Shown piece after piece: positions 37,065 to 45,312 of a stretch of 64,000 nucleotides of DNA. The position numbers were made by a program, and so were the translations under genes. The notes under the pieces were generated by a model. The model had not been told where the DNA came from. It was given only the letters and a program-made list of their open reading frames with translations, and made no database searches. Numbering within the stretch: position 1 is the stretch's first letter; each line of letters starts with the position of its first letter. Origin of the DNA: Alkalihalophilus pseudofirmus (lineage in GTDB: Bacteria > Bacillota > Bacilli > Bacillales > Bacillaceae_D); NCBI RefSeq assembly GCF_029094545.1, contig NZ_CP117835.1, forward strand, positions 3,886,001 through 3,950,000, read 5' to 3'.

Positions 37065-38363
37065 TTATTTCTTTAAAATCCGAAGAATCCGCTCTTTTAC
37101 CTCTTTATGTTCACGCACGTCCTCTAAGCAGTCGAGCGGAAAATACAATTTATGATCTGTTCGTTTTTTGCCGGAAATGGCTTCGACTACATCCGACTCA
37201 CGAGAAAGCTCGCGGATCTTTCCATTTGGCAATACGAGATGGATCGGCAGCCTCTCCTCTTCTTCACCCGGACGATAGAAGTCATACGGAAGATCAGAGG
37301 AGGAATCAACGACTAAATAGTAATCAGGATTAAGATCTGCTTTTCTGAACAGCTCTTGCAGCTCCGGCCAGTCATTCATACGTTGATTTGGGTCAAATTC
37401 GACATATTTGAACAGACGTCTATTTAGGAATCTTACACAAAGATCACGTAAAATGCGATCCTCTTCTTCCTGCCAAATTTGAAAATAATAAAGGGTTATC
37501 GCCTCATCTAATCGTAAATAATCGTCCAAGCTCCCTTTTCCATGAAAGAAAGAATAAAAATGTTCAGGCTTTTGCTTAAACTCGTAACCATTGAGATGGA
37601 GCTCCTTTGCGCGCTTGAAAATTTTGCTTAAAATCACTTCAGCGCTGCGAGTAACAGGGTGGAAATATACTTGCCAATACATTTGATAGCGACTCATAAT
37701 ATAGTCTTCTACCGCATGCATGCCGCTCTGTTTGATCACTACTTGGTCTTCCATCGGACGCATGACCCTAAGTATTCTCTCCATATCAAAATGACCGTAG
37801 CTGACACCTGTATAATACGCATCCCTCTGCAAATAATCCATACGATCAGCATCAATCTGACTGGAGATGATACTCGTAATTAACTTGTTTGAGTATGTTT
37901 TTTCGATGACATCGGCCACAGCTTGCGGAAAATCAGCACTTACATTTGTGAGCACTTCATTAATTTCAGTATCGCCTAAAATAATTTCTCGCGTCCATTC
38001 TTCATGATCCATGTCAAAGACCTTTTCAAAGGAATGTGAAAAAGGGCCGTGGCCTACATCATGAAGGAGTGCGGCTGACAGCGTTAAGAGACGGTCTTCG
38101 TCTTTCCAATGTGGACGGCCGTGAAAGACGTCTAAAATCCTTCTCGTAATCTCATATACGCCTAAAGAATGATTAAACCGCGTGTGCTCTGCCCCGTGAA
38201 ATGTCACATAGGTTGTGCCTAGCTGACGAATTCTTCTAAGCCTTTGAAATTCCTTCGTGCCGATTAAAGCCCAAATTAGTTCATCACGCACATGGATATA
38301 GCGATGCACAGGGTCTTTAAACACTTTTTCCTCTTCAAGCTGCCCGTAAAATGGTGTCGTCAT
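37065..38363 (-). CDS. ywfO: HD-domain phosphohydrolase (YwfO)
   Basis: A 432-aa HD-superfamily metal-dependent phosphohydrolase of the dNTPase/SAMHD1-like type. Metal ligands: HTRFNHSLGVYEITRRI (His), ALLHDVGHGPFSHSFE (HD) and SSQIDADRMDYLQRDAYYTG (Asp). B. subtilis YwfO and the Enterococcus homologue hydrolyse dNTPs; the substrate here is inferred. ATG at 38363 follows GGGAGAGG. First gene of the ywfO-ywgA operon. Confidence 0.92.
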   Translation of the reverse strand: MTTPFYGQLEEEKVFKDPVHRYIHVRDELIWALIGTKEFQRLRRIRQLGTTYVTFHGAEHTRFNHSLGVYEITRRILDVFHGRPHWKDEDRLLTLSAALLHDVGHGPFSHSFEKVFDMDHEEWTREIILGDTEINEVLTNVSADFPQAVADVIEKTYSNKLITSIISSQIDADRMDYLQRDAYYTGVSYGHFDMERILRVMRPMEDQVVIKQSGMHAVEDYIMSRYQMYWQVYFHPVTRSAEVILSKIFKRAKELHLNGYEFKQKPEHFYSFFHGKGSLDDYLRLDEAITLYYFQIWQEEEDRILRDLCVRFLNRRLFKYVEFDPNQRMNDWPELQELFRKADLNPDYYLVVDSSSDLPYDFYRPGEEEERLPIHLVLPNGKIRELSRESDVVEAISGKKRTDHKLYFPLDCLEDVREHKEVKERILRILKK

Positions 38364-38532
38364 GGTTTAAACCTCTCCCAATCACTCATGTATAGTGCCT
38401 CTATTATAACGAAAGAACTATGCGATGTCTCTTCTCTAGAGAGGATTTACACCAATATTACAGAAGCACAAGGGGACTTACCCCTTTTTCTAAATCCTTA
38501 TCCAATACCCTTATTTTCATGTTTAAAACACC

Positions 38533-38567
38533 AAAAAAGTACGCAGCATCGGGCCGCGTACTTTTTT
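38533..38567 (-). terminator. terminator of the dicarboxylate/amino-acid symporter
   Basis: AAAAAAGTACGC and GCGTACTTTTTT form a 12-bp stem with an 11-nt loop and T-tracts on both strands, 23 nt after the symporter stop. Confidence 0.88.
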
Positions 38568-38589
38568 GTTTAATCTTTTTGTACCTATC

Positions 38590-39831
38590 TTATGCTTCCA
38601 CACTAGACTCTTTTTGAACCTTCGTATGCTTTTCTTCTGTACGATCAACAACAACCGCACAAGAGGCATCACCTGTAATATTTACAGCTGTACGCAGCAT
38701 ATCAAGGATACGGTCAACAGCTAATACAAGCGCAATTCCTTCAACAGGAAGGCCGACAGATGTTAATACCATCGCAAGCATAATCATACCTACACCAGGC
38801 ACACCAGCCGTACCGATACTTGCAAGTGTTGCCGTAAGAACAATTGTTAACAAGTCACCCATTGACAGCTGCACTGCATACACCTGAGCAATGAACACGG
38901 TCGCCACAGCTTGCATAATCGCTGTACCATCCATGTTAATCGTTGCTCCAAGCGGCTGAACGAAACTTGAAACCGGCTTAGATACTCCTAACCTCTCCTG
39001 TGCCGTTTTCATTGAAAGCGGCAGGGTTGCACTACTGCTTGATGTACTAAAAGCAACCGTCATTGCAGGGAAGAAGTTTTTAAAGAATTGAACAGGGCTC
39101 TGCTTTCCTAGTAAAGCGACAAATCCGCCATACGTAATGACTGCGTGAATAAGCAGGCCTAAGACTACAGCAAGCATATACATAATCATCGAAGCAAGTA
39201 CATCATACCCCTGCTCTCCTAAAGCAGAAGCGATTAACGCAAAGGCCCCGTATGGAGCAAGTTTCATAGCAACTGTTACAAGGTACATCATAATCTCATT
39301 ACCCTGCTCCATTAACCTCATAACACCGCGTGTTTTATCACCAAGCTTGGCCATTGCAAGACCAACCAATACCGCAAATGCAATGATCTGAAGCATTTCA
39401 CCTGAAGCAAGCGCTTCGATAGGGTTAGTAGGAATGATGTTTAATAATGTCTCCATTACAGGAGGTGGTTCTTCTGCTGCAAATTCCTCACCAGCTTCTC
39501 CCATCAATCCTGGGTCACCAGGCTGGATAATAAAAGCAACTGTTAAACCGATAACAAGAGCAATCGTAGTAGTTAATAAATAATAGCCGACAGTCTTACC
39601 ACCAATCCGACCTAGCTTTTTAGGATCTCCCATTCCCGCTGTACCGAGAACAATCGAGAAAAATACAAGCGGCACAACGAGCATTGTAATTAATTTAAGA
39701 AAAAGCTGCCCGAGTGGTGTTAAGAAATATGCATCTACCGTTACAAAAGCTTCTGGCGCCCATGCATTAAAGGCAAGACCTACCCCCACACCCAAAATGA
39801 GGGCAATGATAATCTTTTTTGTTAAGCTCAT
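38590..39831 (-). CDS. dicarboxylate/amino acid:cation symporter
   Basis: A 413-aa transporter of the DAACS (GltP/DctA) family. The diagnostic serine-rich hairpin FSTSSSSATLPLSMKTAQ and the substrate/Na+ motif GATINMDGTAIMQAVATVF are present, with eight helices and two re-entrant loops expected. It takes up glutamate, aspartate or C4-dicarboxylates with Na+ or H+; which one cannot be told. ATG at 39831 after GAGGAGATGG. Monocistronic. Confidence 0.93.
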   Translation of the reverse strand: MSLTKKIIIALILGVGVGLAFNAWAPEAFVTVDAYFLTPLGQLFLKLITMLVVPLVFFSIVLGTAGMGDPKKLGRIGGKTVGYYLLTTTIALVIGLTVAFIIQPGDPGLMGEAGEEFAAEEPPPVMETLLNIIPTNPIEALASGEMLQIIAFAVLVGLAMAKLGDKTRGVMRLMEQGNEIMMYLVTVAMKLAPYGAFALIASALGEQGYDVLASMIMYMLAVVLGLLIHAVITYGGFVALLGKQSPVQFFKNFFPAMTVAFSTSSSSATLPLSMKTAQERLGVSKPVSSFVQPLGATINMDGTAIMQAVATVFIAQVYAVQLSMGDLLTIVLTATLASIGTAGVPGVGMIMLAMVLTSVGLPVEGIALVLAVDRILDMLRTAVNITGDASCAVVVDRTEEKHTKVQKESSVEA

Positions 39832-40053
39832 AATAAACCATCTCCTCTCTCTTTGCTGCCAATCTATGATGTCACGTGCCTATTCTGTTGTCTTCTTACT
39901 ATTGTCTTATTTTTGAGAATTTTTTTCTAAGCCCTAACCCTTTCCCTATTGTATCCGATTGCAAACCACTTTTTGAAGTGAAAGATTATGGGATTCGACA
40001 ATTTTCGCCAAATTCTAAAAAGAAATCCTGACTAAAAGAATAAGCCAGGATGA

Positions 40054-40278
40054 TTATTTTTTCAACTTTTTCTCTACTTTTTCAATGACTTGATCCTCAT
40101 CAGGAGCTGCAACAGGGCGGTTATTTACGAATACAAAAGATTTTTTCCGGCCTGGTCCACAGTAGGACTGGCAGCGGATATCAATCGATGCATCTGGATC
40201 GACTTTTTTCAAGCGAGGCACGAGCGTTTTAATATTTGTCGCTTGGCATTCATCACAAATGCGAAATTCATTAGCCAT
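40054..40278 (-). CDS. DUF1450 (YuzB-like) small protein
   Basis: A 74-aa soluble protein with four Cys: CDECQ near the start and [20 protein letters not shown] in the middle, giving a thioredoxin/ferredoxin-like fold pattern typical of DUF1450. A metal or Fe-S site is possible. ATG at 40278 is 8 nt from AAAGGA; the ATG two codons upstream is too close. No known function. No operon partner. Confidence 0.82.
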   Translation of the reverse strand: MANEFRICDECQATNIKTLVPRLKKVDPDASIDIRCQSYCGPGRKKSFVFVNNRPVAAPDEDQVIEKVEKKLKK

Positions 40279-40455
40279 CTCCATTTTCCTTTCTATACTA
40301 ATTATCTATTTTCTATTCACTAAAGTTATATGTGTAAGCATCATGCCCAAAAAAGACACGGACTATCCACTAGTATATCACACTCTGAGGAGACAGCAAT
40401 CATTAATAACCGATTTAACACCTATTTGATTACTCATTATTCCTCTATCACATGC

Positions 40456-40472
40456 TATAATAACTGTTATTA
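40456..40472 (+). promoter_or_regulatory. lipL -10 element with overlapping palindrome
   Basis: TGCTATAAT (extended -10, TATAAT at 40456-40461) lies 36 nt before lipL. It overlaps the 15-bp palindrome TAATAACTGTTATTA (40458-40472), which could be a repressor site at the transcription start. No good -35 is seen. Confidence 0.5.
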
Positions 40473-40496
40473 ATGCATGTTAAGGAGTCATTACCT

Positions 40497-41330
40497 ATGA
40501 ACCAAAACCTACTGACTTTTACTAATAAATGGAGATTTATAGATCACTCGACATTGGGTTCTGCCTTTGATGCCCTTCAATCTTTTGCCTATGATGACAC
40601 AATCTGTACAACAGCCGGTGAGGACGGAATTTCTACGCTCAGAAGCTGGGTTCATCATCAAACTGTTGTGCTCGGTACTCAAGACAGCCGCCTGCCGCAT
40701 ATCGAAGACGGAATTACCTATTTAAAGGAACAAGGATATCATGTGATTGTGCGTAATTCAGGCGGCTTAGCCGTAGTACTTGATGAGGGTGTCTTGAACC
40801 TTTCTCTTATTATGAAAGAAGACAAGAAAATCTCGATTGATGCTGGGTACGAAATGATGTTTGAAATGATTAAAGATGTGTTTAAGCCATACGGCAAGGA
40901 AATCGAAGCATATGAAATCGTCGGCTCCTACTGCCCAGGCAGCTTTGATCTAAGCATAAGCGGCAAGAAATTCGCGGGTATATCGCAACGCAGAATTCGC
41001 GGGGGAGTAGCCGTGCAAATTTATTTATGTATTAATGGAAGCGGGGCTAAGCGAGCAGAAATGATTCGTGAATTTTATGCCCATTCTGTTCAAGGATCGC
41101 CGACCAAGTTTGATTACCCTAAGATCGAGCCTGACACGATGGCTTCTTTATCTGAACTCCTTGATACTAATCTTACTGTATCAGAGGTCATGATGAAAAC
41201 ATTGCAGTCCATGCAGCAGATGGGAGCAGAGCTTTCAATGGATGGACTCACTGGCGAAGAGATAGATTTGTATGAGAAAAATTTGATACGCGTGACCCAA
41301 CGTAACAACCGATGTCTACATATAGAGTAG
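40497..41330 (+). CDS. lipL: octanoyl-[GcvH]:protein N-octanoyltransferase
   Basis: Amidotransferase that moves octanoyl from GcvH to E2 subunits in the Bacillus lipoate pathway. Biotin/lipoate ligase fold; the catalytic Cys is in [20 protein letters not shown], which also carries the conserved Lys, and [18 protein letters not shown] is the acyl-binding strand. 277 aa, as in B. subtilis LipL (YwfL). ATG at 40497 follows AAGGAG. Its location near pta and hemQ matches B. subtilis ywfL-pta-ywfI. Confidence 0.92.
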   Translation: MNQNLLTFTNKWRFIDHSTLGSAFDALQSFAYDDTICTTAGEDGISTLRSWVHHQTVVLGTQDSRLPHIEDGITYLKEQGYHVIVRNSGGLAVVLDEGVLNLSLIMKEDKKISIDAGYEMMFEMIKDVFKPYGKEIEAYEIVGSYCPGSFDLSISGKKFAGISQRRIRGGVAVQIYLCINGSGAKRAEMIREFYAHSVQGSPTKFDYPKIEPDTMASLSELLDTNLTVSEVMMKTLQSMQQMGAELSMDGLTGEEIDLYEKNLIRVTQRNNRCLHIE

Positions 41331-41345
41331 TCATCGGTTGTTTTT
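41304..41345 (+). terminator. lipL terminator
   Basis: AACAACCGATG pairs with CATCGGTTGTT and is followed by a T-run. The 5' arm lies inside the last codons of lipL. Confidence 0.85.
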
Positions 41346-41416
41346 TCATCTACGTTTTAATTTGCTTATTACGGGAAAAGTATTGTTGTAGTGTTTTGAT
41401 GAAGGAGGAATAATCG

Positions 41417-42079
41417 ATGTCTAAAAAAGTACTGATGGTTGTAACGAACCATACGACAATATCAAACGGTCAAAAAACAGGATTATGGTTAGAGGAGTTT
41501 GCTGTTCCTTATAACCTATTTAAAGAAAAGGGCTATGACGTTGAAGTAACAAGCATTCGCGGCGGTGATGTCCCTCTTGACCCGAACAGCTTAGAAGATG
41601 CAGATAAGCCAGAATGGAAAAAAGCAAAGGATATTCTGCGTGAGACGAAGAAGCTTTCCGTTGATCATGCTGATGGAGCTGACGCGATTTTCCTGCCTGG
41701 AGGTCACGGTACGATGTTTGACTTCCCGGATAATGAAACGCTGCAAACTGTGATTCAAACACTTGCTGAAGAGCAAAAAGTAATCGGAGCTGTCTGCCAC
41801 GGGCCGAGCGGATTGGTTAACGTTACGTATAAAGACGGAACACCGCTTGTTAACGGTAAAAAAGTAAATGGCTTTACCGATGAAGAAGAAAAAGAAATGC
41901 AGCTTGAAGATCATATGCCGTTTATGCTAGAGGAAATGCTCCGTGAACGCGGCGGTGAATTTATATCGGGTGACAAATGGACAGATTTCTCCATCCGCGA
42001 CGGCAACCTTGTAACCGGCCAAAATCCAATGTCTAGTGAAAGCACAGCAAGAAAAGTGATTGAAGCATTAGAAGACTAA
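41417..42079 (+). CDS. DJ-1/PfpI-family protein (Hsp31-like)
   Basis: A 220-aa class I glutamine-amidotransferase-like protein. The nucleophilic elbow is GAVCHGPSGLVNV, with an upstream Glu in TGLWLEEFAVPYNLF and the strand DAIFLPGGHGTMFDF; an acidic residue and His complete an Hsp31-type site. Relatives act as glyoxalase III, deglycase or chaperone; which applies is unclear. ATG at 41417 follows AAGGAGG. Confidence 0.9.
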   Translation: MSKKVLMVVTNHTTISNGQKTGLWLEEFAVPYNLFKEKGYDVEVTSIRGGDVPLDPNSLEDADKPEWKKAKDILRETKKLSVDHADGADAIFLPGGHGTMFDFPDNETLQTVIQTLAEEQKVIGAVCHGPSGLVNVTYKDGTPLVNGKKVNGFTDEEEKEMQLEDHMPFMLEEMLRERGGEFISGDKWTDFSIRDGNLVTGQNPMSSESTARKVIEALED

Positions 42080-42093
42080 TCATTATGCAGCAG

Positions 42094-42122
42094 AAGCCAA
42101 GCGAATGTCGCTTGGCTTTTTT
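42094..42122 (+). terminator. terminator after the DJ-1 gene
   Basis: AAGCCAAGCGA / TCGCTTGGCTT with a 3-nt loop followed by TTTTT. Confidence 0.9.
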
Positions 42123-42173
42123 ACGTTTCAAAGAAATTAATTGACTATGCGTGCATTAAAACATCATAACAAA

Positions 42174-42203
42174 AAAGAACCCTAGGAGCTCCTAAGGTTC
42201 TTT
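42174..42203 (-). terminator. pta terminator
   Basis: On the minus strand AAAGAACCTTAGGAG pairs with CTCCTAGGGTTCTTT, one wobble, followed by a T-run. Confidence 0.88.
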
Positions 42204-42219
42204 CGTTATTACGCTTCAA

Positions 42220-43218
42220 TTATGCTTCAGTTGTCGCTTTTTGATTAATTGCTTGCATTGCTGTAATTAATGACAGCTTATACACATCCGCTGCGTTACA
42301 GCCGCGTGATAGATCGTTTACCGGTTTGTTTAACCCTTGAAGGATTGGGCCGATTGCATCATATCCGCCAAGACGCTGCGCAATTTTGTATCCTAAGTTT
42401 CCTGACTCAAGACTTGGGAAAATGAATACATTTGCTTGGCCTTGAAGTGGTGAATCCGGTGCTTTCTTTTGTGCAACAGCTGGAACAAATGCTGCGTCAA
42501 ATTGGAACTCCCCGTCAATCACTAGGTCTGGGCGTGACTCTTGTGCTAATTTGGTTGCTTCTGATACTTTCTTTGTTTCCATTGAAGATGCTGAACCTTT
42601 TGTAGAGAAGCTAAGCATTGCTACTTTAGGATCGAGACCGAAAACTTTTGCTGTTTCAGCTGTAGCAATTGCTATTTCCGCTAATTCTTCGCTGTTTGGC
42701 GAAATATTGATTGCACAATCACCGAATACAAATTTTTGTTCTTCTTTTACCATCACGAACACACCAGATGTACGTTTAATTCCTGGCTGTGTTTTGATAA
42801 TTTGAAGTGCTGGACGAACCGTGTCACCTGTTGAATGAGCCGCTCCGCTCACAAGTCCATCTGCTTTGCCCATGTAGACAAGCATCGTTCCGAAGTAGTT
42901 GACATCAACTAATTTTGTACGCGCGCTCTCTTCTGTTTCTTTCCCTTTACGACGTTCAACAAATGCTTCTACCATCGCATCCATTTCATCGTAATTATTC
43001 GGGTCAAGAATTTGAACGTTTTCACCTAAAACAATGCCTTGCTCGCTTGCTTTAGCTGTAATATCTTCTTTATTTCCAACTAAGATCGGCTTAACGACTT
43101 GATCTGCTCCAAGCTGTGCCGCCGCTTCTAAAATACGCTCATCTGTCCCTTCAGGAAGTACGATCGTCGGCTGATGTTTCTCAACCTTTTCTGTAATTTC
43201 TTTAAATAAATCACTCAT
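42220..43218 (-). CDS. pta: phosphate acetyltransferase
   Basis: Interconverts acetyl-CoA and acetyl phosphate in overflow metabolism. 332 aa, the short Bacillus type without the N-terminal DRTGG domain. Motifs: IVLPEGTDERILEAAAQLGA, GLVSGAAHSTGDTVRPALQI and the C-terminal PVNDLSRGCNAADVYKLSLI. ATG at 43218 follows AAGGAGGAATAAATC. A near-cre sequence 165 nt upstream (43383-43395) lacks one base of the consensus spacing. Confidence 0.96.
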   Translation of the reverse strand: MSDLFKEITEKVEKHQPTIVLPEGTDERILEAAAQLGADQVVKPILVGNKEDITAKASEQGIVLGENVQILDPNNYDEMDAMVEAFVERRKGKETEESARTKLVDVNYFGTMLVYMGKADGLVSGAAHSTGDTVRPALQIIKTQPGIKRTSGVFVMVKEEQKFVFGDCAINISPNSEELAEIAIATAETAKVFGLDPKVAMLSFSTKGSASSMETKKVSEATKLAQESRPDLVIDGEFQFDAAFVPAVAQKKAPDSPLQGQANVFIFPSLESGNLGYKIAQRLGGYDAIGPILQGLNKPVNDLSRGCNAADVYKLSLITAMQAINQKATTEA

Positions 43219-43489
43219 GATTTATTCCTCCTTCTTTGCATCCGTCACTTTGTCTATAGAACAAGAATACTCCTCTTATACCCAAAAAGGAACCGGTCAG
43301 CACAAGATAATTAAAGTAGAAATTTTTCAAAAAATCTCACGCATTTCAAGGGTTTAAGCCCTATTCCCATCCCTGCTTGAGGTGAAACGCTTTCAATTCT
43401 CTTAGGATTTCCACAGGAAAATTCAAGTATGTGTCGAAAGTAAAAGAAGTAATGAAATTATAGACGAAACTTTTTAGGAGAGTGACACA

Positions 43490-44233
43490 ATGAACCAAGA
43501 AGTCGTTTTATATGAAGTACATGATCAAGTAGCGACGATTACTCTTAATCGTCCACATGTAAAGAACGCATTAAATGTAGAAATGCATACGGCTCTATAT
43601 GATGCATTTAATGAAGCAAACAAAAACGAGAATGTACGTGTTATTGTGCTTGAAGGACGTGACGGTGCCTTTAGTGCAGGAGCTGACTTAAAGAGCTTCG
43701 CTGAAGAAGACGTTGATTCAGTTGATTATGGCACATATTTACGTGAAACATACAACAAACTGATTCTTCAAATGATGAATATCGAAAAGCCTATTGTTGC
43801 CAATCTAAACGGCATTGCCGTTGGAGCTGGCTTAAGCATTGCGCTTGCTTGTGATTTCCGTGTCGCACATAGAGACGCTAAAATCGGACTTGGCTTCATG
43901 AAGATCGGTTTAGTTCCTGATGCAGGAGCTTCCTACTTCCTGCCAAGATTAGTCGGCTTAGGGAAAGCGACTGAGCTTGCGCTAGGTGAAATTATCTCTG
44001 CAGAAGAAGCAGAAAGAATTAACCTCATTAATCAAGTCGGCACCCCGGAACCATTGATCGCACATTTGAAAACGGTTTCTCCCGCTGCATTTGGTTTAAT
44101 GAAGAAAAACTTCCGTAAAGGCTTTGATAAGAGCTTAGAAGAAGTACTTGAAATGGAAGTAGAAACACAACGCATTGCTGGTGCGACAAAAGAACATAAA
44201 TACGCGGTTGCTCAGTTTGTGAACAGAGCATGA
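43490..44233 (+). CDS. enoyl-CoA hydratase/isomerase family protein
   Basis: A 247-aa crotonase-fold protein. The oxyanion-hole segments are AFSAGADLKSFAEEDVDSVD and NGIAVGAGLSIALACDFRVA; the motif GLVPDAGASYFLPRLVG has Asp where many hydratases have Glu, a pattern seen in isomerase-type members such as PaaG. It may supply the enoyl-CoA step missing from the 6-11 kb block, but the reaction is not certain. ATG at 43490 follows TTAGGAGAG. Divergent from pta. Confidence 0.9.
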   Translation: MNQEVVLYEVHDQVATITLNRPHVKNALNVEMHTALYDAFNEANKNENVRVIVLEGRDGAFSAGADLKSFAEEDVDSVDYGTYLRETYNKLILQMMNIEKPIVANLNGIAVGAGLSIALACDFRVAHRDAKIGLGFMKIGLVPDAGASYFLPRLVGLGKATELALGEIISAEEAERINLINQVGTPEPLIAHLKTVSPAAFGLMKKNFRKGFDKSLEEVLEMEVETQRIAGATKEHKYAVAQFVNRA

Positions 44234-44239
44234 CATTTC

Positions 44240-44270
44240 ACACCCCGGACTCGCCTCTGGGGTGTTTGTT
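44240..44270 (+). terminator. terminator after the enoyl-CoA hydratase gene
   Basis: ACACCCC(GG) pairs with GGGGTGT across a 12-nt loop and is followed by TTGTTATTTTT. Confidence 0.75.
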
Positions 44271-44363
44271 ATTTTTGGAACCGCCATATTTATGGTATAG
44301 TAACGAATGATAAGGAATACTTAAGATACGATTACATATATCGCTAAAGGAGTGTTTTATAAA

Positions 44364-45113
44364 ATGAATGAAGCTGCTAAAACGCTAGACGGCTGGTACT
44401 GCCTGCATGATTTCCGTACGATTAATTGGCCCGCTTGGAAAATGCTTCCTGCTGAAGACCGCCAAGAAATTTTAAATGAATATATTACGATGCTTGAAGA
44501 TTGGAATACAACAGAAAAAGCAGGAAACGGCAGCCATGCTGTTTATACAGTTGTAGGTCAAAAAGCGGATATCATGTTCATGCTGCTTCGCCCAACTATG
44601 GAAGAGCTAAATGAAATTGAGAACGCTTTTAACAAAACTCGTTTTGCTGAGTTCACGATTCCTACCTATTCTTACGTTTCTGTAGTTGAGCTAAGTAACT
44701 ACATGGCAGGCGACAGCGATGAAGATCCATATCAAAACCCGCATGTTCGTGCTCGCCTGTACCCAGAGCTTCCGAAAGCAAAGCATATTTGCTTCTATCC
44801 AATGGACAAGCGCCGTGATGGCGATGATAACTGGTACATGCTTCCGATGGACTCTCGCCGTGAGATGATGCGCAGTCATGGTATGATCGGCCGCAGCTAT
44901 GCTGGCAAAGTAAAACAAGTGATCACAGGCTCTGTTGGCTTTGATGATTGGGAATGGGGCGTAACGTTATTCGCTGATGACGTGCTTCAATTTAAGAAAC
45001 TTGTTTATGAAATGCGCTTTGATGAAGTATCTGCACGTTTCGGTGAGTTTGGCTCGTTCTATGTTGGAAACATCTTAACAGAAGAAAACCTGCAAAGCTT
45101 CTTCAATATTTAA
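44364..45113 (+). CDS. hemQ: coproheme decarboxylase
   Basis: Converts coproheme III to haem b in the Gram-positive haem pathway; it was formerly called chlorite dismutase-like (YwfI). 249 aa. Active-site features: Tyr/Lys in [19 protein letters not shown], the proximal His in [20 protein letters not shown], and [23 protein letters not shown] at 44364 follows AAAGGAGTG; the longer GTG start at 44352 falls within the site. An extended -10 (TGGTATAGT near 44295) lies upstream. Confidence 0.95.
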   Translation: MNEAAKTLDGWYCLHDFRTINWPAWKMLPAEDRQEILNEYITMLEDWNTTEKAGNGSHAVYTVVGQKADIMFMLLRPTMEELNEIENAFNKTRFAEFTIPTYSYVSVVELSNYMAGDSDEDPYQNPHVRARLYPELPKAKHICFYPMDKRRDGDDNWYMLPMDSRREMMRSHGMIGRSYAGKVKQVITGSVGFDDWEWGVTLFADDVLQFKKLVYEMRFDEVSARFGEFGSFYVGNILTEENLQSFFNI

Positions 45114-45122
45114 GAAGGCACA

Positions 45123-45152
45123 AGCACTAGACCAGATGAGGTCTAGTGCTTT
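45123..45152 (+). terminator. hemQ terminator
   Basis: AAGCACTAGACC / GGTCTAGTGCTT with a 6-nt loop followed by TTTT. Confidence 0.9.
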
Positions 45153-45312
45153 TTTATTCCTCTGTCATTTTTCTACAACAAATTGTTTTTTCATCGAAGG
45201 AAAATCATTCAAATTGTGTTAACATGTGAATAAATAACCACGATATCACTATACACATAATATAATTTAGGACTTATTACTCATATAAACACGAATTAAG
45301 GAGGGGTGCAGA

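Noticed and set aside
43383-43395. Catabolite-response (cre) element between pta and the enoyl-CoA hydratase
   Set aside because: TGAAACGCTTTCA lacks one base of the fixed cre spacing, and it lies 165 nt from pta; kept only as a remark.
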